Assembly (NCBI RefSeq): GCF_000428845.1
Contig: NZ_AUAS01000001.1
Span: forward strand, 620,001-684,000
Source of the DNA: Dyadobacter alkalitolerans DSM 23607
GTDB taxonomy: Bacteria > Bacteroidota > Bacteroidia > Cytophagales > Spirosomataceae
DNA: 64,000 nt
Direction: 5' to 3'
Position numbers and translations under genes: made by a program. The notes beneath the pieces are model-generated. The model searched no databases and was not told where the DNA came from. It saw only the letters and a program-made list of their open reading frames with translations. Each line of letters starts with the position of its first letter. The stretch's first letter is position 1. Shown piece after piece: positions 15,821 to 24,249 of the stretch.

Positions 15821-16585
15821 CTATTGTTTGATTCTCAAATCTTTGTATTCCACTTTCATAGGCGGGCCCACGTGGACCTGCACGCCCAGCAAACCGCTTT
15901 TTTTACCATTAACTGTATCATTATCGGTCACATCGCTCATCAGAACACCATTGATGTAATGTTGCAGGCGGTTTCCTTTGGCCACAATGTGAAACTCATT
16001 CCAGTCCTCGCTTTTGATCAGCGTTTTCAACGAATCTGATTTTCCTAATGAGCCGGTTACTTCCAGCCCTGTCCAGGCATTTCCTTTCACGCCGGCACGA
16101 ACGGCTTCGGGCGTCTTTTCGCCAGTATAAGGCTTGATTGTCGTTTTCTGGCCGCGATAAGCGAGTGTTGTTCTTTTACGTTCCTCGTAATTCTGGCCTG
16201 TATAATTGTTTTTTCCGTCAATATCGGCCTGGTAACCTTTCAATGCAAAAGGAACATCTGTTAACTGTTCACTTCTGTAATTAATGCCTGAATTACCGGC
16301 TGTTGCGATCTTTACCGAACCTTTTAATTCAAAATCTGCGGGCTCGCCGCCTTTCCAGATAATGAATGAATTTGTTTTTAAAAGGGTCTCAGGCGTGATT
16401 TCTCCTACAAGATTCCCATTTTCCACTCTCCAGTATTTCGGATCACCGTCCCAGCCTTTCAATGATTTGCCATCAAAGATGGATACGAAGCCTTTTTCTT
16501 TCTTCTGTGCCACGCATGAAATCTGGCTTCCGATGCTCAATAAAACGGCCAGCATAAGCGCGGCGCTGATAAATCTGGAATTCAT
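15821..16585 (-). CDS. DUF1080 protein, 3-keto-disaccharide hydrolase/lyase family, exported
   Basis: A 254-residue protein with an N-terminal export signal (hydrophobic 7-24; QISC could be a relaxed lipobox with Cys24). The remainder is one DUF1080 jelly-roll domain: FVSIFDGKSLKGWDGDPKYW at about 33-52, NGNLVGEI, ELKGSVKIATAGNSGINYRSE, and the C-terminal NRLQHYINGVLMSDVTDND and GLLGVQVHVGPP strands typical of the family. Characterised members cleave the glycosidic bond of 3-keto-glycosides. It is the first gene of the 13-gene operon running to 3672, and its product should act in the periplasm or at the outer membrane. Confidence 0.88.
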   Translation of the reverse strand: MNSRFISAALMLAVLLSIGSQISCVAQKKEKGFVSIFDGKSLKGWDGDPKYWRVENGNLVGEITPETLLKTNSFIIWKGGEPADFELKGSVKIATAGNSGINYRSEQLTDVPFALKGYQADIDGKNNYTGQNYEERKRTTLAYRGQKTTIKPYTGEKTPEAVRAGVKGNAWTGLEVTGSLGKSDSLKTLIKSEDWNEFHIVAKGNRLQHYINGVLMSDVTDNDTVNGKKSGLLGVQVHVGPPMKVEYKDLRIKQ

Positions 16586-16741
16586 TGGTTTGTATTTATA
16601 GGTTTAGTGACTTCTGAAAAATAGGCTTCCCTTACAACAACGGGATTTTTTTGTTAATTACTCTTAAAAAAGCAGAAAATAATATCCAAAAATTCCTAAA
16701 ATTATCCGTCGCACTATCCTGTACTAACCTGCATGGGGCAC

Positions 16742-16774
16742 AAAAAAAGGCGGGAAAGCCTAAGCTCTCCCGCC
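16742..16774 (-). terminator. Rho-independent terminator of the fasciclin gene
   Basis: On the minus strand a GC-rich stem (16749-16755 with 16768-16774, 7 bp) is followed by seven T (A at 16742-16748 on plus). It ends the fasciclin transcript and insulates the DUF1080 operon, whose promoter must lie in 16586-16741. Confidence 0.82.
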
Positions 16775-16819
16775 ACATCACAACCAACTTCACTCACGAA
16801 CTTCACATAACTCAATTCA

Positions 16820-17374
16820 TTAAGGCATCAAAACTTTGTCGATTACATGGATCACGCCGTTTGATTGATACACGTCTGCAATTGTTACTTTTCCTTTGTT
16901 TCCTTTTGCATCCGTAACGATCAGGTCTTTACCGTCCATGGTAAAAGTAAGCTCAGCGCCTTGTGCTGTTTTCGCCATTGCTTTTCCTTTGCCGTCCTTG
17001 ATCATTTTTGCAACTGATTTAGAATCAACTTTTCCAGGAATAACGTGGTAAGTCAAAACCGAAGTTAGTGTTGCTTTGTTTTCTGGTTTCAACAAGTTGT
17101 CAACGGTTCCGGCTGGCAGTGCGTCGAATGCTGCGTTAAACGGTGCAAAAACCGTGAATGGGCCTGTTCCTGACAATGTTTCAACCAATCCTGCTGCTTT
17201 TACAGCGGCAACCAATGTTGTATGATCTTTTGAATTGACTGCGTTTTCGATAATGTTTTTGTTTGGATACATTTCTGCTCCGCCTACCATTTTTGTCTTT
17301 TCTTGGGCAAATGCACCGAATGCTGTCATCAAAGCAAATGCCAGCAAGCTTGTAAATTTCATCGACGTTTTCAT
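16820..17374 (-). CDS. Secreted fasciclin (FAS1) domain protein
   Basis: A 184-residue secreted protein: signal peptide to about residue 23 (ALMTAFGAFAQ), then one FAS1 domain. The two conserved FAS1 motifs are visible as LSGTGPFTVFAPFNAAFDAL near 68-87 and LTYHVIPGKVD near 110-120; the domain ends with NGVIHVIDKVLMP. FAS1 domains mediate adhesion or ligand binding at the cell surface. It is preceded by an 81-base gap after the GH130 gene and followed by its own terminator, so it may be transcribed alone or with GH130. Confidence 0.93.
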   Translation of the reverse strand: MKTSMKFTSLLAFALMTAFGAFAQEKTKMVGGAEMYPNKNIIENAVNSKDHTTLVAAVKAAGLVETLSGTGPFTVFAPFNAAFDALPAGTVDNLLKPENKATLTSVLTYHVIPGKVDSKSVAKMIKDGKGKAMAKTAQGAELTFTMDGKDLIVTDAKGNKGKVTIADVYQSNGVIHVIDKVLMP

Positions 17375-17455
17375 AGGTAATAAGTTTGTTTTGTTTACAC
17401 CTGATATACGCCTTCAAAATTCCAATCGATCAATGGCTTCAAAATAATATACGCA

Positions 17456-18601
17456 TCAAGGCAGCGGGTCGCCTGGGGTTTTGGTTTTTGGGTCGTAGAC
17501 AGCCACTCCTACCCGGGAGTCGGCGCAGCCGTAGTAAAGGAGCCATTTATTTTTGAAATACACCATTCCTTCAATGAAAACAGTCCCTGCAACATACTGA
17601 CCGCTTTTTTCGAATGATTCCATAGGACGGAAAAAGGGAACGTCCAGCCTTGCGAGCACTTTGGAAGGATCATTTTTATCAAATAAAACCTGACCTGCAC
17701 AGTAACTATTCGGCGTGAAACGCTTGTCGCCGTCTTCGCCTTTGTCGTTTTTACCATTGTATAAAAGGACGATTCCCTTGTCCGTCACGATCGCGGGCGG
17801 GCCACATTCTGTTAAGTTGCTGTCAAAAAAACCTTTGCGCGGAGAAATCAGGTTGACCAGATTTTCGTTTTTGTCCACCAATGGCGTCCAGTTGATCAAG
17901 TCTGTGGAGGAAGCCAGATTAACATTAGCCTCTCCGAAATAAAGCCAGTATTTGCCATTGATCTTCGCAATCACCTGCTTATCACCGACCAGCTTAGTTA
18001 CGATTGAGCCTGATTTTGACCAGATTTCATTGAATTTACCATTGAATGCTTTTGTAAATGCAGGCCCGTGCTTTTCCCATTTCAATAAATCCCGCGAAGT
18101 GGCGATGCCTAGCCGCGCTTTGTCCAGGTTCCATTGTGTGTAAATGATCACATATAAACCGTCTTCGGTGACTGCCACGCGCGGATCTTCGCAACCGCCC
18201 GGCCATTCGTTCTTTTTCTGGTTGTCCTCGGCGGGATACAAAACGGGTTCTTTGCGTCTTTTGAATGTAATTCCGTCCTCGCTTTCAGCGTAACCCAGGC
18301 GCGAAGTGCGCTTTCCGATGGCTCTTCCGGCTTTATCTTCCGCGCGATACAGGACGACGATTTTGCCGTTTTTGATTGTTGCGGCGGGGTTGAATGTATC
18401 ATTGGATTCCCAGTCAACCTGCTTTTTGTTCATCGGGCAGAAGAATGTCGACGTGGAATCGGGTGAAATGACGGGGTTTACGCCGGCCGGGCGCTGGAAA
18501 CCGCCGAAGGTCCAGTCGGGAAGCTTGTTTTCTTTTTGGGCAAAAGCGTTTCCTGAGAGCAATAGCAAGCTGATGGAAAGCCCGGTAAAAAATCTTTTCA
18601 T
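17456..18601 (-). CDS. Secreted glycoside hydrolase/phosphorylase, GH130-related
   Basis: A 381-residue protein with a Sec signal (LSISLLLLSGNAFAQ, cleavage near 21) and a five-bladed beta-propeller fold. FNPAATIKNGKIVVLYRAED and the GCEDPRVAVTEDGLYVI block match the GH130 signature, with the Asp of EDPR as the expected catalytic acid; YLYFGEA-like and TECGPPAIV segments follow. Intracellular GH130 enzymes are mannoside phosphorylases, while exported ones often hydrolyse beta-mannosides. Export here favours hydrolysis, since periplasmic phosphate is limiting (inference). It lies just after the terminator of the sulfatase operon, so it needs its own promoter in the 79-base gap or read-through. 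Confidence 0.82.
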   Translation of the reverse strand: MKRFFTGLSISLLLLSGNAFAQKENKLPDWTFGGFQRPAGVNPVISPDSTSTFFCPMNKKQVDWESNDTFNPAATIKNGKIVVLYRAEDKAGRAIGKRTSRLGYAESEDGITFKRRKEPVLYPAEDNQKKNEWPGGCEDPRVAVTEDGLYVIIYTQWNLDKARLGIATSRDLLKWEKHGPAFTKAFNGKFNEIWSKSGSIVTKLVGDKQVIAKINGKYWLYFGEANVNLASSTDLINWTPLVDKNENLVNLISPRKGFFDSNLTECGPPAIVTDKGIVLLYNGKNDKGEDGDKRFTPNSYCAGQVLFDKNDPSKVLARLDVPFFRPMESFEKSGQYVAGTVFIEGMVYFKNKWLLYYGCADSRVGVAVYDPKTKTPGDPLP

Positions 18602-18615
18602 GGATATAGGTTGTT

Positions 18616-18651
18616 AAAAAAAAATCCGGCTCGAATGAATCGAGCCGGATT
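18616..18651 (-). terminator. Terminator of the sulfatase-FGE-YceI operon
   Basis: Twelve-base perfect arms (18623-18634 and 18640-18651) with a 5-base loop, followed on the minus strand by a T run (A at 18616-18624 on plus). It lies 30 bases past the YceI stop. Confidence 0.85.
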
Positions 18652-18680
18652 ATACAAACTTTTCTTAAAATTACCTTATC

Positions 18681-19292
18681 TTATTTGTTCGCCACCAGGT
18701 TCACATCCAATGTAAAATCATTGTCGATCGCCTTGTCTCCCAGGTTTTCGAAGAAGTTGGAAGAGCGGAATTTGATGTCATACTTGGTGCGGTCCACGGT
18801 TACTTTTGCAACAGCAGTCACTTTCTTGGCATCCGCCTTCACCGTTGCAGGAAATTTCACGTCCTGAGTAATGCCTTTGATGGTCAATTTACCCGTTACA
18901 TCATAAGCATCACCACCTTTTGGTGTAACAGAAGATATAACCAACTTAGCCTGAGGATGTTTCTCTACTGAGAAGAAATCATCACTTTTCAAGTGGCCGG
19001 TCAGTTTTCCGTTCATTTCTTTGTCGGTAACATCTGTAACAACCAATGATTTCACGTCGGCTACAAATGTTCCGCCTTTCAGCTTGTTACCGTCAACGAT
19101 CAGCGTTCCGCTTTCGACTGGCACACTGCCTGCGTGCGTTCCTGTCACTTTTTTAGCTCCCCAGGTTATTGTGCTGCTTTTTGTGTCAACGGTAAGTGTT
19201 TTGTCAGCAGCTTTTTTATCAGGGCCAGCCATTGCAGCGGCATTGAACAGCAAACCGGCAAAAACGAAAACAAACATTTTTTTCATAGTCAT
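18681..19292 (-). CDS. YceI family protein, secreted
   Basis: A 203-residue protein from the ATG at 19292 (MTMKKMFVFVFAGLL); the longer frame from 19364 would overlap the upstream gene and puts 24 residues before the signal peptide, so I reject it. The signal peptide ends near AAAMAG. The YceI lipocalin-like barrel follows: KSSTITWGAKKVTGTHAG, VDGNKLKGGTFVADVKSLVV, LTGHLKSDDFFSVEKHPQA and LTIKGITQDVKFP, the last close to the family's most conserved strand. YceI proteins bind polyisoprenoid or other lipids in the periplasm. It is the last gene of the sulfatase operon, ending at a strong terminator. Confidence 0.92.
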   Translation of the reverse strand: MTMKKMFVFVFAGLLFNAAAMAGPDKKAADKTLTVDTKSSTITWGAKKVTGTHAGSVPVESGTLIVDGNKLKGGTFVADVKSLVVTDVTDKEMNGKLTGHLKSDDFFSVEKHPQAKLVISSVTPKGGDAYDVTGKLTIKGITQDVKFPATVKADAKKVTAVAKVTVDRTKYDIKFRSSNFFENLGDKAIDNDFTLDVNLVANK

Positions 19293-19344
19293 TCGATTGT
19301 TAAGTGGTAAAATTGATTTGTAAGATAAGAAGATAAAATAAAAA

Positions 19345-19896
19345 TTATTCAGCAAGTTTAACACCGCTCAGGCTTTCCAGTATTGCCTTACCCTCTTTCC
19401 AATCTTCCAGACCTGAAACCGCATTGATATGTCCTTTTTTTCCAATATTGATAAATTCGCTGCCCCAGTTTTCAGCAAATGTCTTTGACCTGCCTATGGT
19501 TGCGTATATATCATTGGTGCTCGCTACTACGACCGTTTTAAATGCAAAAGGTTTAACGGGGATTGGTGTAAATTCCACAACAAAGTTTAAACGCTTTGAC
19601 ATTTCGGCATCGGCAGGTGCAACGAGCAATGCTCCTTTAATGTGAGCCGAACTGTGCTGCTGCGCCCAGTGAGCAATGGTAATGCATCCCAAACTGTGCC
19701 CTACGAGTATGGTAGGACCTGTTAGGTCACTGATTTGTTTATCCAATTGTTTCACCCAATCCTCTTTTACCGGCCAGTCCCAGTTTTCCTGCTGCACGCG
19801 GCTGAACTGTTGCGGATATTGCTGTTCCCAGATAGTTTGCCAATGCTGCGGACCCGAGCTGGCCAAACCAGGAACGGTTAGAAAATGCATACTCAT
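19345..19896 (-). CDS. RBBP9/YdeN family alpha/beta hydrolase
   Basis: A 183-residue cytoplasmic serine hydrolase. The N-terminus FLTVPGLASSGPQHWQTIWE is characteristic of the RBBP9/YdeN group, the nucleophile elbow is VGHSLGC (Ser near 68), the acid lies in VVVASTNDIYA, and the His in KKGHINAVSG. Physiological substrates are unknown for bacterial members. It follows the formylglycine-generating enzyme gene by 24 bases on the same strand, hence the same operon; I see no functional link to sulfatase maturation. Confidence 0.88.
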   Translation of the reverse strand: MSMHFLTVPGLASSGPQHWQTIWEQQYPQQFSRVQQENWDWPVKEDWVKQLDKQISDLTGPTILVGHSLGCITIAHWAQQHSSAHIKGALLVAPADAEMSKRLNFVVEFTPIPVKPFAFKTVVVASTNDIYATIGRSKTFAENWGSEFINIGKKGHINAVSGLEDWKEGKAILESLSGVKLAE

Positions 19897-19920
19897 GCTT
19901 ATGAATCTTGACTGAAAAAC

Positions 19921-21006
19921 TTAAATTTTATCCTTCACACAGCGAAACCCCAGGTTGTTGCTGCCACTGGTGACCTCGCCTTTGCCACGGCTGCCGGCTT
20001 TGTAACGAATGCAATAATCATCGCTGCAAAGAAAAGAACCGCCGCGCTGCACGCGCTTTACCGCACCCGGCTCCTCGGGATCGTAACTATCCGAAGGGCC
20101 TTTGGGGTTACTCTTGGGGCTTTTCTGATAGTAATCGGGTCGGTAAAGATCTTCGCACCATTCCCACACATTGCCATCCATGTCGTACAAACCGTAAGGG
20201 TTGGCGGGGAATGTCTGCACAGGCGCGGCTGCGATGAAGCCATCTTCTTTTGTGTTTTTGTCCGGAAAACTTCCCTGGTAAATGTTCGCCACCCATTTGT
20301 TTCCGGGTTTCAGCTCGTCGCCCCAGTAATAGGTGTGGTTCCCTTTGCCTCCTTGAGCTGCAAACTCCCATTCTGCCTCGGTAGGCAGCCGTTTGCCGGC
20401 CCATTTGGCATAGGCGGCGGCGTCTTCGTAGGAGACGTGCGTTACGGGATAATTCTCTCGGCCTTTGATCGAGGATGATGGGCCTTCGGGATGCGCCCAG
20501 TTGGCTCCGGGCACGTAATTCCACCATTGCAGGGGGTTATCCAGGGAAACTGCTGTTTTTGTTGGTGTAAAAACGGCGGAGCCCGGAACAAGTTTATCCA
20601 CCGGGACGCCGGGATAATCGGCTGGGTTCAATGGCCTTTCCGCCACTGTTTTATAATTGGTTGCCTTTACAAAAGCTGCATATTCTGCATTGGTAACCTC
20701 ATGTTTGTCTATATAAAAACCATTGACAGTAACTTCGTGCATAGGTCGGGAATCGGGAAACTCGTCGGCTCCCATCAAGAATTTACCGCCGTTTATCCAT
20801 ACCATTGCGGCTGTATCTGCTTTTCCCTCAGCAATGTAGCTTGCATTCCTGATTGCCGATGCCCTGGATGGAATCCCATCAGCGATGCAATGCGCGAGGC
20901 TGTCTGCTTTCCTTTCTTCCGCAGTCTGCTTTTTATCGCAGCCGGTTATGGAAAGGATTATTATTCCAATAAAAAAACCAATGTGAATGGTCTGCAAAAA
21001 CTTCAT
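19921..21006 (-). CDS. Formylglycine-generating enzyme (SUMF1/FGE), lipoprotein
   Basis: A 361-residue protein with a lipoprotein signal (IIILSITGC, Cys23) and an FGE-sulfatase domain: MVWINGGKFLMGADEFPDSRP, HEVTVNGFYIDKHEVTNAEYA, YPVTHVSYEDAAAYAKWAGK, RLPTEAEWEFAAQGG, YGLYDMDGNVWEWCEDLY and the C-terminal RGGSFLCSDDYCIRYK. The two cysteines of that last block, Cys327 and Cys332, match the catalytic pair of true FGEs (CxxxxC), so this should be an active enzyme converting the sulfatase cysteine to formylglycine rather than a structural homologue. It is encoded two genes after a Cys-type sulfatase. Lipidation means maturation happens outside the cytoplasmic membrane. Confidence 0.92.
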   Translation of the reverse strand: MKFLQTIHIGFFIGIIILSITGCDKKQTAEERKADSLAHCIADGIPSRASAIRNASYIAEGKADTAAMVWINGGKFLMGADEFPDSRPMHEVTVNGFYIDKHEVTNAEYAAFVKATNYKTVAERPLNPADYPGVPVDKLVPGSAVFTPTKTAVSLDNPLQWWNYVPGANWAHPEGPSSSIKGRENYPVTHVSYEDAAAYAKWAGKRLPTEAEWEFAAQGGKGNHTYYWGDELKPGNKWVANIYQGSFPDKNTKEDGFIAAAPVQTFPANPYGLYDMDGNVWEWCEDLYRPDYYQKSPKSNPKGPSDSYDPEEPGAVKRVQRGGSFLCSDDYCIRYKAGSRGKGEVTSGSNNLGFRCVKDKI

Positions 21007-21014
21007 ATTCCGAT

Positions 21015-22469
21015 TTATTTTACGCGCTCTGTTGTAATGTCATCGATCTTGAAAACATCCTTCAATGCTTGCATGGCAGCATGATGCCCGCACATGCCAT
21101 GCACGCCACCACCGGGCGGGGTGGATGATGAACATAAGTAAACGCCCTCAGCGGAAGTGCGGTAAGGAGAAACCTGCAAAGTAGGCCGTGAATATAACTG
21201 CAAAATATCCTGGACGCCTCCATTAATGTCCCCACCAATGTAGTTGGGATTATAGGCTTCCATTTGTACGGCGTTCATCGTATGCTTTTCCATGATCGTA
21301 TCCCGAAACCCAGGCGCAAAACGCTCCACCTGATCCTCTATAATGGTTGTCATATCCTTATCCGAGCCGTTGGGAACGTGGCAATAAGCCCAGGCCGCCT
21401 GCTTTCCTGCCGGAACGCGTCCCGGATCAAAAAGGCTTTGCTGCGCCAGCAATACGAACGGTTTATCAACATGCTTCCCCCGGTCCATGCTTTTCTCACC
21501 ATGCGCAATTTCTTCAAATGTATTGCCCAAATGCACCGTGCCGGCTTTTCTACATGCGTCGGCTGTAAAAGGGATAGGCTCGTGCAATGCCCAGTCGATT
21601 TTAAATACACCCATCCCATGACGATACTTTTCCAACCGTTTGCGGTAGGTAGGGCTTAGTCTGTTTCCGGCAATTTTTAAAAGCTGCCTGGGCGTAATGT
21701 CCAGCAAAATTGCTTTGGCGTCTGGCAACTCGTCCAGCGATTTTACTTCAAAACCGGTTTGGATCTGCCCGCCTATCGACAAAAAGTAACCGGCCAGCGC
21801 ATCCGCGATCGACTGGCTTCCGCCCTTGGGAATTGGCCAGCCGGCCAGGTGCGCACCGGCCATCAACATGATCCCAAATGCGGACGTGGCTATGTTCTGC
21901 AAAGGTTGTATTGCGTGAGCCGCCATGCCTGCCCACAATCCTCTAGCCTCTTTTGTCTTGAAAAGTTTACGTGTCCAGGTTGCAGGCGGAAGCGCTTTAA
22001 ACCCGAACATGGCCAGATCGATGGGATGTTTTGGCCATTTCAGCGGTCCAAGGAGATCGGGAAGTAAACCCGGCAACTCCGTCACTAAGGGCTGCATGAA
22101 GTCGAGATATGCTTTTTTATCAATCCCTAAACCTTCCGCAGTTTCCATGACCGACTGGTGCAAAACGGCCGCCTTTCCATCATCAAACGGATGTGCCGCC
22201 GCAAATTCCGGCTGGATCATTTCCACACCAAAATCTTTCAAGGGCAGTTTCTTGAAAAAAGGCGACAGGACTGCAGTAGGGTGCACCGCCGAACAAATGT
22301 CATGTACAAAACCGGGAAGTGTCAGTTCAGCCGACCGCATGCCTCCGCCAATGGTTGGTTTGGCCTCAACGAGCAAAACAGACAGCCCTGCTTCCTGTAA
22401 TGTGATAGCCGCCGCCAGCCCATTCGGACCGGCCCCTACCACTATCGCATCGTATCCTTGTTTGTACAC
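21015..22469 (-). CDS. NAD(P)/FAD-dependent oxidoreductase, phytoene-desaturase-like
   Basis: A 484-residue flavoprotein of the COG1233 group. The N-terminal dinucleotide-binding fold is complete: AIVVGAGPNGLAAAITLQEAG at about 8-28 and LLVEAKPTIGGGMRS at about 33-47. The C-terminus has the FAD-binding closing block GVYLCSSSTPPGGGVHGMCGHHAA. Such proteins resemble carotenoid desaturases but lack a carotenoid cluster here. It lies 10 bases after the sulfatase gene and 8 bases before the FGE gene, so it is co-expressed with them, which is unexpected for a carotenoid enzyme. Substrate unknown. Confidence 0.88.
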   Translation of the reverse strand: MYKQGYDAIVVGAGPNGLAAAITLQEAGLSVLLVEAKPTIGGGMRSAELTLPGFVHDICSAVHPTAVLSPFFKKLPLKDFGVEMIQPEFAAAHPFDDGKAAVLHQSVMETAEGLGIDKKAYLDFMQPLVTELPGLLPDLLGPLKWPKHPIDLAMFGFKALPPATWTRKLFKTKEARGLWAGMAAHAIQPLQNIATSAFGIMLMAGAHLAGWPIPKGGSQSIADALAGYFLSIGGQIQTGFEVKSLDELPDAKAILLDITPRQLLKIAGNRLSPTYRKRLEKYRHGMGVFKIDWALHEPIPFTADACRKAGTVHLGNTFEEIAHGEKSMDRGKHVDKPFVLLAQQSLFDPGRVPAGKQAAWAYCHVPNGSDKDMTTIIEDQVERFAPGFRDTIMEKHTMNAVQMEAYNPNYIGGDINGGVQDILQLYSRPTLQVSPYRTSAEGVYLCSSSTPPGGGVHGMCGHHAAMQALKDVFKIDDITTERVK

Positions 22470-22479
22470 AACCTTTTAA

Positions 22480-24039
22480 TTAAACGTTTTTGCTTCCGGC
22501 TAATATTTTCAGCGCTTCTTCATCCTTATATTCTTTCATGAGCGCTTTCAGCTTTTCTTTCAGATCGGCGGTGATCTTTTCCGTGCCTGGCTTTCCGTAA
22601 ATGTTGGAACCTTCTGTGGGATCTTTTTCCAAATCAAACAATTCCCATGAATCTGCTCCACCGTAGAAATAGGCCAGTTTGTACCGGCTTGTACGCAGCC
22701 CGAAATGCGGGAAAACATGGTGTGGCTCGGGGAATTCGTAATAATGGTAATATGCTTCTTTCCGCCACGGCGCTTTTGCATTGGGTTCGTCTTTTAATAG
22801 CGGCAAAAACGATTTTCCCTGGATGTCGGACGGGATTTTTGCACCGGCAATGTTCAGCACTGTCGGGGCCCAGTCTACATTTACGATCAGATCTTCTACT
22901 TTCTTGCCCGGCTTGATCATACCCGGATAACGAATCACAAATGGCGTTTTGAGCGATTCCTCATAAATGAAACGCTTGTCAAACCAGCCGTGCTCACCCA
23001 GATAGAAACCCTGATCAGAAGCATAAATGACAACCGTGTTTTTTGCCAGGCCTGATTTATCCAGGTAATCCAGCAGCTTTCCAATGTTCCTGTCCAACGA
23101 ATTGGCCACTGAGAAATAATCCCTCAGGTAACGCTGATATTTCCACTCGGTTAATGCCTTACCAGTCAGCTTTTTGTCGGTTACTTCCTTTCCGACTTTA
23201 TCATAATATGTTTTAAAAACCTTTTTTTGTTCGGGCGTGAAGCGCTTGTATGCATAATCATTCTCATAATTCACATCCACTTTCAGGTCCTGCTTCAACC
23301 GCATCGTCTTTTCAATGCTCATATCCTGCTGCATTGCTGCCCTCCGGCCTTTGTAATCGTCATAAAAATTGGCTGGGAGCGGGAATGTGACATCATCGTA
23401 TGCACCCAGGTCCTGCAAGTCCGGAAGCCATTCACGGTGTGTAGCTTTGTGCCCCACGATCAGGAAGAATGGTTTGGCATTTTCCCGTTTTTCGAGCCAG
23501 TCAACAGAAAATTTCGTGATCAGGTCCGACACATAGCCATTATAACGCGTCGTATCATTGGGCTGTCCGATAAAATCGGGGTTATAGTAATTCCCCTGAT
23601 CCGGCAGCACATTCCAATAATCAAATCCGGCCGGAAGACTGTTTAAATGCATTTTCCCGATCCAGGCCGTCTGGTAACCGCTTTGCTGGAGGGTTTTTGA
23701 CAGCAAAGTCTGGTTCGTATCGAACCTGGTCCGGTCATTCCTTTTATAACCATTCGTATGGCTGTATTTTCCGGTTAGTAATGTTGCACGGCTCGGCCCG
23801 CAGATCGAATTTGTTACAATGTTGTTGGTTAGCAATGCGCCTTCGCGTGCTATGCGGTCAATGTTAGGCGTTTTGACCAGCTTATTCCCGTACGCGCCAA
23901 TGCCCTGGTAGGCGTGATCATCGGAAAAGATAAATATAATGTTGGGACGGCTCGCTGTTTGAGCAGTGGCCATTTCGCCTGCGCAGATGATGGCAAGCAG
24001 TGTTAACAGGTTTAGGAAAAGAGGAAAAGCCTTATGCAT
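22480..24039 (-). CDS. Secreted Cys-type sulfatase
   Basis: A 519-residue type I sulfatase. The signal peptide ends near ATAQ (27). The metal site begins with IIFIFSDDHAYQ (Asp40, Asp41); the maturation motif is CGPSR at 80-84 with Cys80 the residue to become formylglycine, followed by ATLLTGKYSHTNG. VVIYASDQGFYLGEHGWFDKRFIYEES is the second conserved block, and the C-terminal DSWELFDLEKDPTEGSNIY is typical of S1 family members. It would remove sulfate from polysaccharides or glycosides in the periplasm. It is the first gene of the operon with FGE. The promoter lies in 24040-24190 but I found no clear -7 box. Confidence 0.94.
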   Translation of the reverse strand: MHKAFPLFLNLLTLLAIICAGEMATAQTASRPNIIFIFSDDHAYQGIGAYGNKLVKTPNIDRIAREGALLTNNIVTNSICGPSRATLLTGKYSHTNGYKRNDRTRFDTNQTLLSKTLQQSGYQTAWIGKMHLNSLPAGFDYWNVLPDQGNYYNPDFIGQPNDTTRYNGYVSDLITKFSVDWLEKRENAKPFFLIVGHKATHREWLPDLQDLGAYDDVTFPLPANFYDDYKGRRAAMQQDMSIEKTMRLKQDLKVDVNYENDYAYKRFTPEQKKVFKTYYDKVGKEVTDKKLTGKALTEWKYQRYLRDYFSVANSLDRNIGKLLDYLDKSGLAKNTVVIYASDQGFYLGEHGWFDKRFIYEESLKTPFVIRYPGMIKPGKKVEDLIVNVDWAPTVLNIAGAKIPSDIQGKSFLPLLKDEPNAKAPWRKEAYYHYYEFPEPHHVFPHFGLRTSRYKLAYFYGGADSWELFDLEKDPTEGSNIYGKPGTEKITADLKEKLKALMKEYKDEEALKILAGSKNV

Positions 24040-24191
24040 TTTTCAATACTCTATAAAATTGGTAGACAAAATAAGCTGATGGTAAAGGAATTAACAAATA
24101 TTTCTTTTCAATGCTGTAAATGAAACCTGTAAAAACGCCATCCTTGGTCACAAATTCAGTATTTCTTTTGATTATTCAATGGTTTGGAAAC

Positions 24192-24225
24192 AAAAAAGCC
24201 GGAAACCCAATACGGGTCTCCGGCT
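24192..24225 (-). terminator. Terminator of the DUF4142 gene
   Basis: Twelve-base arms (24197-24208 and 24214-24225) with one mismatch, followed on the minus strand by a T run (A at 24192-24197 on plus). It lies 25 bases past the DUF4142 stop. Confidence 0.82.
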
Positions 24226-24249
24226 CCTCAAACTATACTCAAACGGATA

